Below, piece after piece: positions 27,478-33,572 of a DNA stretch of 59,530 bases (within the stretch, counting starts at the first letter, position 1; each line of letters begins with the position of its first letter). The DNA is taken from contig CAMAUZ010000046.1 of NCBI GenBank assembly GCA_945861535.1, positions 1-59,530 of the forward strand. The letters run 5' to 3'. The notes beneath the pieces are model-generated. The model had not been told where the DNA came from. It searched no databases and saw nothing but the letters and a program-made list of their open reading frames with translations. This stretch comes from Akkermansia muciniphila. GTDB lineage: Bacteria; Verrucomicrobiota; Verrucomicrobiia; Limisphaerales; BJHT01. A program made the position numbers and the translations under genes.

Positions 27478-27571
27478 GAGCGCGGCGGGTACGCCGCTTC
27501 ACCGTTCCACCGTCACGGCGCGTTCGGTCCCGCCCGACTGCCCCACGCTGAAGCGGCGTAAATGCCGCGCC
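27478..27571. repeat. Inverted pair of GAGCGCGGC...GCCGC hairpins
   Basis: Arms at about 27478-27503 (GAGCGCGGCGGGTACGCCGC then TTCA) and 27547-27571 (TGAAGCGGCGTAAATGCCGC) face each other. The same hairpin type occurs at 48629-48732, in the mrdA-rodA gap and at the ends of the 51.7/59.4 kb element. Confidence 0.65.
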
Positions 27572-27602
27572 CCCCGCACCGAGCAGTCGGCCCGCGGCCA
27601 GC

Positions 27603-27704
27603 GTACCGCAGGCGTCCCGCCTGCGAGTTCGGGCGGCGTCTCGCCGCCCGTTCCGACTCGGGGCAAGACGCCCCGCAGACTCGCAGACCGGACGCCTGCG
27701 GCAC
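27603..27704. repeat. GTTCGGGCGGC-family palindrome, copy 2
   Basis: The left arm GTACCGCAGGCGTCCCGCCT (from 27603) and the right arm ending at 27704 are complementary in about 23 of 26 positions. The centre has GAGTTCGGGCGGC, a GCCGCCCGTTCC stem and GGGGCAAGACGCCCC. It is the shortest of the three copies. Confidence 0.75.
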
Positions 27705-27790
27705 CCATGCGCCGTCGCACCTTGGCGGCGGATCGGGAGTTAAGCTGCGGCCTTCCCCCCGCCACCGTCCCTCGCTCCCCAAAACGGATT

Positions 27791-27866
27791 GGGCAAAGGA
27801 ATGGAGGCAAAGGAATGGAGGCAAACAATTCCCGTCCCCATTCCTTTGCCTCCATTCCTTTGCCCC
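27791..27866. repeat. Inverted pair of GGCAAAGGAATGGA arrays
   Basis: The left arm (27791-27818) carries two units of the 14 bp motif. The right arm (27838-27866) is its reverse complement, with one mismatch in about 29 bp. A related but weaker pair built on GGCAGACGAATGG follows at 27900-27962, just before the SDR gene. Confidence 0.75.
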
Positions 27867-27985
27867 AACCTCCGCTGCCCCTCTCCCGAAACACCGCTTT
27901 GGCAGACGAATGGGAAAGGACAAATTCCTTTTTGTTATTCGTCTGCCCCGATTCGTCTGCCAATTCCATCCCCGCATTTTCACCT

Positions 27986-28861
27986 ATGATTTCCCCCTTG
28001 TTTGATCTCACCGGCAAAGTCGCCCTCGTCACCGGCGCCGCCCAAGGCCTCGGCCGCGCCATGGCCACCGCGCTTGCCGAAGCCGGCGCCGACGTGCTGC
28101 TCGTGGACCGCAACGAAGCCGGTGCGCGGGAAACCGCCGCAACCCTGGACAAGCTTGGCCGTCGCGCCCTCGCGGCCGGCTGCGATGTCTCCGACCCGAC
28201 GCAGATTCGCGAACTCTTCCGCCGACTCGACACCGAGTTTGGCCGCATCGATTTCCTCGGCAACGTCGCGGGCGACGGCATCCTCGGCCCCCCCGAAGAC
28301 ATCTCCCTCGATGACGTGGAGAAATGCTGGCGCAACCTCGTGCTCGGCCGCTTCTGCGCGTGTCAGGAAGCGGGCCGCCGCATGCTGCCCGCCGGACGCG
28401 GGAGCATCGTGAACATCGGCTCCCTCGCGAGCATCACCGCGCTCGGACGCAGCCACATCGCCTACAGCATGGCGATGGGCGCGGTCGCGCAGATGACCCG
28501 TGAACTCAGCACCGAGTGGGCCGGCCGCGGCGTCCGCGTCAATGCCATCCTCCCCGCGCAAGTGATCAATCCCGGCCTGCAACAGCGCATGGCCGACCAC
28601 CCCGCCCTCCGCGAAAAATTCCTCAGCGGCATCCCCGCCGGACGCTTCGGCCAGCCCGATGACATCCGCGGACTATCGGTGCTCCTCGCGTCCGATGCGT
28701 CGAGCTGGATCACTGGCGCACTTATCCCGATGGATGGAGGGAATCTCGCTGTGAATGCGGGCGGCTCGGTGGGGCCGCGGACAGGGAACAGGGAACAGGG
28801 GACAGGGGACAGGGGGCAGGGGACAGGGGGCAGAAGACAGGAAGCAGAAATCAGGAAATAA
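27986..28861 (+). CDS. Short-chain dehydrogenase/reductase lacking the catalytic lysine
   Basis: 291 residues from ATG 27986. A classical SDR fold with TGAAQGLG (about 16-23), the usual N-x-A-G position present as NVAG, Ser146 (NIGSLAS) and Tyr160. The residue four after Tyr is Met164 (YSMAM) where almost all active SDRs have Lys; codon ATG at 28475-28477. The C-terminal 28 residues, after WITGALIPMDGGN, are glycine/arginine/glutamine-rich and are encoded by a GGGGACAG-type heptamer array, so the natural end was probably nearer residue 263. The next gene begins 19 bp later. The protein may be inactive, structural or use an altered mechanism. Confidence 0.85.
   Translation: MISPLFDLTGKVALVTGAAQGLGRAMATALAEAGADVLLVDRNEAGARETAATLDKLGRRALAAGCDVSDPTQIRELFRRLDTEFGRIDFLGNVAGDGILGPPEDISLDDVEKCWRNLVLGRFCACQEAGRRMLPAGRGSIVNIGSLASITALGRSHIAYSMAMGAVAQMTRELSTEWAGRGVRVNAILPAQVINPGLQQRMADHPALREKFLSGIPAGRFGQPDDIRGLSVLLASDASSWITGALIPMDGGNLAVNAGGSVGPRTGNREQGTGDRGQGTGGRRQEAEIRK
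28783..28858. repeat. Heptamer array (GGGGACAG type), left flank of the four-helix-bundle gene
   Basis: Degenerate 7 bp units (ACAGGGA, ACAGGGG, GCAGGGG) run through the last codons of the SDR gene. The reverse-complement array stands on the other side of the small gene at 29278-29344. Confidence 0.85.
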
Positions 28862-28880
28862 TCGGAAATAGAAGAATATT

Positions 28881-29264
28881 ATGGCTGTTCGAACAGCGAA
28901 GGAACTTACGGTTTACAAAAAGGGGTATGCGCTCGCGATGCGGGTATTCCAGATCAGCAAGCGCTTTCCCACCGAGGAGCGCTTTGCCCTCACCGGTCAG
29001 ATTCGGAGATCATCCCGCTCCGTCTGCAACAATTTGCGCGAAGCGTGGGCCAAGCGTCGCTATCCCTCCCACTTTGTCAGCAAGCTCACTGACTGCGACG
29101 GCGAGAGCAACGAAACCGATACGTCTCTAGATTTTGCCAAGGACTGTGGCTACATCACCGACGCTGAGCACCTTGAACTCAAAGCTCTCAACACCGAAGT
29201 CTGCAAAATGCTCGGCTCCATGATAAACAACCCCGATCCGTTCCTCCTTCCCCCCACACGCTAA
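28881..29264 (+). CDS. Four-helix-bundle protein (S23/IVP family)
   Basis: 127 residues. Family-like segments are ELTVYKKGYALAMRVFQISK, FPTEERFALTGQIRRSSRSV, a conserved-looking NLREAWAKRRY and an FVSKLTDCDGESNE stretch, so the S23 (23S rRNA intervening-sequence protein) family call is firm. Members are common in PVC bacteria and cyanobacteria; many are not in rRNA, and their function is unsettled. Some related bundles are the Avd accessory proteins of diversity-generating retroelements, but no reverse transcriptase or variable repeat is seen here. The gene is flanked by inverted heptamer arrays, and its TAA stop overlaps the ATG of E1 (TAATG), which suggests insertion between SDR and E1. Confidence 0.9.
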   Translation: MAVRTAKELTVYKKGYALAMRVFQISKRFPTEERFALTGQIRRSSRSVCNNLREAWAKRRYPSHFVSKLTDCDGESNETDTSLDFAKDCGYITDAEHLELKALNTEVCKMLGSMINNPDPFLLPPTR

Positions 29265-31333
29265 TGCAAACTACGACGACTGCCCCCTGCCCCCTGTCCC
29301 CTGTCCCCTGTCCCCTGCCTCCTGTCCCCTGTCCCCTGTCCCTCTATCGCACCATGCAGCTCATCCGCCACACGGAAGAGCAGCTCGCCCGCTGTCACCA
29401 GCGCGGACTCATCCACGGCGCGTGTCACACCTACGTCGGGCAGGAAGCCATCGCGACAGGCGTGTGCTCCCACCTCCGCAGCGATGACGTGGTCTTCAGC
29501 ACCCATCGCGGACACGGACACGCGCTGGCCAAAGGAATGCCACCGGTTGAACTCATCGCCGAACTGTTCGGGCGCGCGAGCGGCTGCTCCCGCGGGCGCG
29601 GCGGCTCGATGCACCTCTTCGCGCCTGAGATAGGGATGATGGGTACCAGCGGCATCGTGGGACCGAGCATGTTACAGGCGGCAGGTGCGGGCTATAGCTT
29701 CAGACTGCTCAAGACCGACCGGGTCGCCGTGGCGTTCTTTGGTGATGGCGCGGTGAACAATGGCGCGTTCCATGAGGCGTTGAACATGGCGAGCATCTGG
29801 CGGCTGCCAGTGCTCTTCGTGTGTGAGAACAATCAGTTCGCCACCGAGGTTCCTTTCCAGCATGTCGCCGGGAATCCGAGTGTCGCCAGTCGGGGCGCGG
29901 CCTACGGGATTCCGGGAGTCGAGGTGGATGGCAACGATGTGACTGCCGTGGCGCAGGCCGCCGCCACCGCCGTGCAGCGCGCCCGCTCCGGCGGCGGACC
30001 GACTCTGCTCGAGTGCAAGACCTATCGCACGCGGCCGCATTCCGAAGGCATGGGAGACTATACTTATCGCACGCGCGAAGAAGTCACCGCCTGGCGCGAG
30101 CGGTGCCCGATCAAGCGGCTGCGCGCTGGACTGCTGGAACAGAAGCTCGCAACGGCGGCGGAGTTCGATGCCATCGACGCGGAGATAGGGGCCGAGGTGG
30201 CGGCGGCGAATCAGGCGGCCGAGCAGGCGGCGGCACCGGACGGAGCGGTGGCCACGACGCATGTCTATTGTGAGGAGTCAGGAGACAGGGGACAGGGAGC
30301 AGGGGACAGGGAGCAGGGGACAAGGGGCAGGAGTCAGGGGGCAGGGGAGAAGAGTCAGCGGGAAATCTCATTCGTGGCCGCGACGGTGGAGGCATTGGAT
30401 TATGAGATGGCCCGCAATCCGGGAATCTTTGTGCTCGGGGAAGGAATCGGCGTGCGCGGGGGTAACTTCGGCACCACGACGGGCCTGTTTGCCAAGTATG
30501 GGGCCGAGCGCCTGCGGGACACGCCCATCTGCGAGCGTGGATTTGTCGGTTTGGGCTGTGGCGCGGCTATGACAGGTACCCGGCCGATCATTGACTTCAT
30601 GTTCATCGACTTCCTCAACGATGCCTTCGGCGAACTCATCAACCAAATCGCCAAGATGCAATATATGAGCAGCGGCCGGCTGCGGATGCCCATTCTCCTG
30701 CGCGGTTGCATCGGCATCGGGCACGCGGCGGCGACACATCACTCGGGTAGTTATCACTCGATCTACAGTCACATCCCCGGCCTGCGCGTCGTGGTGCCGT
30801 CCACGTCCTACGATGCCAAGGGATTGTTCACCCGCGCGCTGCGTTGCAGTGACCCGGTGCTGTTCCTCGAGCCGCGCGAACTCATGACGACCAAAGGACT
30901 CGTGCCCGCCGAGTCTTACGAAATCGAATTCGGCCAGGCCCGCATCGCCCGCGAGGGCCGTGATGTCACGGTGGTCGCCATCGCATTGATGGTGCAGCGC
31001 TCGCTCGCCGCCGCGGAACTGCTCGCAAAGGAGGGTATCTCGGTCGAGGTCATCGACCCGCGCACGGTCTCGCCACTGGACACCGGGACTATTCTCGCTT
31101 CCGTGAAGAAGACCGGGCGACTGCTCATCGTGGACGAGGCTTTCTCCCCCTGTAGTCTCGGCGCGGAAATTGCCGCCCAAATTGCCGACACCGGCTTCGA
31201 TGACCTCGACGCCCCCATCCGCCGCCTCAACGGTGCCTTCGCCCCCACCCCCTACAGCCCGCCGCTGGAGCGGGCCGTGATACCGCAAGTCGATGACGTG
31301 GTGGCGGCCATCCGAGACCTGTTGAGCGAATGA
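29264..31333 (+). CDS. Fused E1 alpha-beta subunits of a 2-oxoacid (pyruvate/acetoin-type) dehydrogenase
   Basis: 689 residues. The alpha part (about 31-337) has the thiamine-diphosphate motif GDGAVNNG (about 160-167) ending in ENN, and the GRGGSMH and YRTRPHSEG segments. The beta part (about 367-689) has GEGIGVRGGNFGTT, RFMFI-like core IIDFMFIDFLNDAF, and the C-terminal VDEAFSPCSLGAEI transketolase domain. I keep ATG 29264 because the family-like LYRTMQLIRH continues upstream of the internal Met; the preceding 28 residues (repeats of C-P-L-S/P-V-P) are encoded by a CCCCTGT array. The inter-domain linker (about 338-366, G-D-R-x-Q-G-x repeats) is also array-encoded. E1 decarboxylates a 2-oxo acid and loads the acyl group on a lipoyl arm, which the next gene supplies. 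Confidence 0.9.
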   Translation: MQTTTTAPCPLSPVPCPLPPVPCPLSLYRTMQLIRHTEEQLARCHQRGLIHGACHTYVGQEAIATGVCSHLRSDDVVFSTHRGHGHALAKGMPPVELIAELFGRASGCSRGRGGSMHLFAPEIGMMGTSGIVGPSMLQAAGAGYSFRLLKTDRVAVAFFGDGAVNNGAFHEALNMASIWRLPVLFVCENNQFATEVPFQHVAGNPSVASRGAAYGIPGVEVDGNDVTAVAQAAATAVQRARSGGGPTLLECKTYRTRPHSEGMGDYTYRTREEVTAWRERCPIKRLRAGLLEQKLATAAEFDAIDAEIGAEVAAANQAAEQAAAPDGAVATTHVYCEESGDRGQGAGDREQGTRGRSQGAGEKSQREISFVAATVEALDYEMARNPGIFVLGEGIGVRGGNFGTTTGLFAKYGAERLRDTPICERGFVGLGCGAAMTGTRPIIDFMFIDFLNDAFGELINQIAKMQYMSSGRLRMPILLRGCIGIGHAAATHHSGSYHSIYSHIPGLRVVVPSTSYDAKGLFTRALRCSDPVLFLEPRELMTTKGLVPAESYEIEFGQARIAREGRDVTVVAIALMVQRSLAAAELLAKEGISVEVIDPRTVSPLDTGTILASVKKTGRLLIVDEAFSPCSLGAEIAAQIADTGFDDLDAPIRRLNGAFAPTPYSPPLERAVIPQVDDVVAAIRDLLSE
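29278..29344. repeat. Heptamer array (CCCCTGT type), right flank of the four-helix-bundle gene
   Basis: About nine degenerate units of CCCCTGT/CCCCTGC. It is the reverse complement of the 28783-28858 array and is translated as the proline-rich N-terminus of E1. Confidence 0.85.
30277..30362. repeat. In-frame heptamer array inside the E1 gene
   Basis: Degenerate GGGGACAG-type units in the coding strand. Three heptamers equal 21 bp, or seven codons, and the translation repeats every seven residues (GDRGQGA, GDREQGT, RGRSQGA). It separates the alpha and beta parts of E1. Confidence 0.88.
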
Positions 31334-31640
31334 GAGTAGCAGGCGACAGGGGGCAGGAGACAGGAGACAGGAGTCAGACCGACTCCTATCGCGAGCCAGT
31401 AAACTTGCTGGCCGTTCTCCCTCACCCCTGCCCTCTCCCGCTGGGAGAGGGAGCCACGCAGCCCGCGTTGGTTGACAAGAGAACGCTACGGTTGGTCGGG
31501 ACGGCGGCGAACATTCTCCCTCTCCCAGCGGGAGAGGGCAAGGGTGAGGGAGAAACTGTGCGATGCCCCAGCCCCAGCCGATTTCACCGCGACTCATCTG
31601 TCCCCTGTCTCCTGCCCCCTAACTCCTGACTCCTCTCCCT
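31332..31640. repeat. Nested cassette without a gene: heptamer arrays around a CCCTCTCCC palindrome
   Basis: The outer pair comprises a GGGGGCAGGAGACAGG-type array at 31332-31378 and its complement at 31596-31637. Inside, arms 31415-31453 and 31516-31554 are reverse complements with one mismatch in 39 bp and contain CCCTCTCCCGCTGGGAGAGGG. The 60 bp centre has no ORF. It fills the whole gap between E1 and the lipoyl-epimerase gene. Confidence 0.85.
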
Positions 31641-33128
31641 ATGCCCATTGAAATCATCGTTCCCCGGCTCGGTTGGTCCATGGAAGAAGGCGCGTTCGTC
31701 GCGTGGCACAAGCGCGACGGCGAGCTGGTCAAGGCCGGTGAGCCGCTCTTCAGCATCGAGGGTGACAAGGCCATCCAGGAGATCGAGTCCATCGACAACG
31801 GTATCTTGCGCATCGCAGCGAACTGCCCGAAGCCGGGCGCGGCGGTGCGCGTTGGCGATGTGCTCGGACACCTGGTTGCAGCCGCCGAACTAACGCCGGC
31901 TGCCAAATCGGCGAGCGCGAGTCCGGTCGCCGCGCCGCCGCCAGCCACAGCACCACAGCACGTGGCGGAAGCTGCTGCGGTCACGCCAGCCGCACCGCCT
32001 GTTCCAGCGGTCGCTCGCATCGCCAGCGTTCCTGCCATCAGTCCGCGGGCGCTGCGGGTGGCGGGGGAGCTGGGTGTGGACTGGACTAAGTTGAGCGGCA
32101 CGGGTCGGACCGGCCGCATTCGTGAGCGAGACGTGCGTGCCGCAGTCCCTACCAGCACGGCCGCCCCCATGGCTCCGGTCACCTCCTCGGTTGGCCAGGC
32201 TGCGACTGTCCTTGTCACCGGCGGCTGTGGGTTCATCGGAACCTGGGTGGTGCGCGAGTTGGTGGGACGCGGACTACGCGTGGTGGTGCTGGATGCGGGG
32301 GAACGCCCGGCGCGCTGGGGACGGGTCATCGGCGCGGCGAGCGAAGACGTGTCACTCGTGCAGGGTAGTCTGCTGGACCGGGAGTCACTGGCGCGGGTTT
32401 TTGCAGAGTATCAGGTCACTCAGGTCATTCATCTGGCCGCGCTGCTAACGCCCGCGTGTCAGTCCGATCCTTGGGAAGGCTGCCGCGTGAACGTGCTCGG
32501 CACGGTGGCGTTGCTGGAACAAATCCGACTGTCTCCCATCCGCATCCAAGGTTTCTCCTATGCCAGCTCAGTCGCGGTGTTTGGCGATGAACCCGACCAC
32601 GCCCAGAGTCTCTCGGAGGGAGAGAGTCAGCCCCTGACCTTCTACGGTGTGTTCAAGAAATCCGTGGAACTGATCGCTGCGCAATACTGGCGGGAGTTTC
32701 AAATAGCGTCTGTCGGCATCCGCCCGCAGGTGGCCTACGGACCGGAGCGCGAGGTCGGTCTGACCGCCGGGCCGTCGCTGGCCGCCCGGGCCGCCGCGCG
32801 GGGCGAGAGTTATTGCATCAGTTACACCGGCAAGGTGGGTTGCGATTATGTCGAGGACGTGGCGCGGGCCTTCGTCCGCGGCGCATTGGAGACTCCGCCC
32901 GGCGCACCGGTCGTCGATCTCTCCGGCGAGGTGGCGGATGTCAGTCAGATCATCGCCGCCATCGTCGCCGTGGTGCCGGAGGCCGCCCCGAGACTATCGC
33001 TGAGTGGTCCACCCATTCCCGCCCACCTGCCACCCAGCCCACGCCCCATCGCTACTCTCTATCCTGACTGGAAAACCACCTCCCTTGCCGAAGGTATCCG
33101 GCGCACGGTTGAGTTCTATCGAGTGTAA
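31641..33128 (+). CDS. Lipoyl domain - E1/E3-binding domain - NAD-dependent epimerase/dehydratase fusion
   Basis: 495 residues. Residues 1-80 form a lipoyl domain with the lipoylation site Lys43 in EGDKA. An Ala/Pro-rich linker (about 81-130) leads to a peripheral-subunit-binding domain (about 132-167: SPRALRVAGELGVD ... GTGRTGRIRERDV). After a short linker, residues about 188-495 form an extended-SDR NAD epimerase/dehydratase with TGGCGFIG (about 193-200), a Ser-rich strand FSYASSVAVFGD, and catalytic Tyr335-GVF-Lys339. The acyltransferase domain (with HxxxD) that normally follows in E2 is absent. The first two domains should bind E1 (and E3) and carry acyl groups; the third should bind NAD(P). 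No E3 or normal E2 is in the window. AcoC-type E2 proteins with an alpha/beta-hydrolase in place of the acyltransferase are the nearest known analogy. Confidence 0.9.
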   Translation: MPIEIIVPRLGWSMEEGAFVAWHKRDGELVKAGEPLFSIEGDKAIQEIESIDNGILRIAANCPKPGAAVRVGDVLGHLVAAAELTPAAKSASASPVAAPPPATAPQHVAEAAAVTPAAPPVPAVARIASVPAISPRALRVAGELGVDWTKLSGTGRTGRIRERDVRAAVPTSTAAPMAPVTSSVGQAATVLVTGGCGFIGTWVVRELVGRGLRVVVLDAGERPARWGRVIGAASEDVSLVQGSLLDRESLARVFAEYQVTQVIHLAALLTPACQSDPWEGCRVNVLGTVALLEQIRLSPIRIQGFSYASSVAVFGDEPDHAQSLSEGESQPLTFYGVFKKSVELIAAQYWREFQIASVGIRPQVAYGPEREVGLTAGPSLAARAAARGESYCISYTGKVGCDYVEDVARAFVRGALETPPGAPVVDLSGEVADVSQIIAAIVAVVPEAAPRLSLSGPPIPAHLPPSPRPIATLYPDWKTTSLAEGIRRTVEFYRV

Positions 33129-33572
33129 CCGTTGGTATTGGGTGGCGGAACGGCGGTCTCCGCTCCGACTCGCTCCTCCGCGGCTCGCGCCCCGTGCCCC
33201 GGGCGATCTCACGGCCGGTGCGGTAGGAGGAGGCGGGGTTCATGTAGTGGGTGCGGGAGGCCTGCGGGCGCGGGTTGGGCAGCGAGAACCTTCGCCCGGA
33301 TGACGAAGCCCTGCCGCGACACGCATCCATGCACCGCTCGCGGAGAGCGACCGGAGCGCGGCCGGGCGGCGCGCCACCGAGTTTCAACGTCCCCTCGCCG
33401 CGCCAAAAATTTTCCCCGCCCGCCGAATTCCGCCAGAATTCCCCCGCCGCGTTACGGCCCAACGCGCCCAGCCCGCCGCCTCCAAACCCACATTTTCCCG
33501 CTTGAAAAACCGCCCCAAAACAATCCTCCCCGCAAACCAATAAACCGCCGCCACCTCCCGTCGAAGGCGCCC
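33129..33572. other. Intergenic region without a recognised gene
   Basis: Between the epimerase fusion and the DUF4159 gene. The sequence is open in several frames because of its GC content, but no frame shows a recognisable protein. A long plus-strand frame from 33132 runs into the DUF4159 gene; its first 147 codons are Arg/Pro/Ala-rich and not protein-like. Confidence 0.5.

Noticed and set aside
28783-28858. CRISPR array
   Set aside because: The units are 7 bp, degenerate and contiguous, without spacers, and there are no cas genes. The other heptamer arrays were rejected for the same reason.
28881-29264. Diversity-generating retroelement (Avd-like protein)
   Set aside because: The protein belongs to the four-helix-bundle superfamily, but no reverse transcriptase, template repeat or variable target was found nearby.
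29354-31333. Internal ATG at 29354 as the start of E1
   Set aside because: The segment LYRTM just upstream of the internal Met fits the E1-alpha family and would be cut off; ATG 29264 also overlaps the preceding stop as TAATG. The array-encoded leader is odd but probably translated.
33132-33572. N-terminal extension of the DUF4159 protein to 33132
   Set aside because: The added 147 residues are Arg/Pro/Ala-rich with no family similarity, and they would bury the signal peptide deep in the protein. ATG 33573 is preferred.
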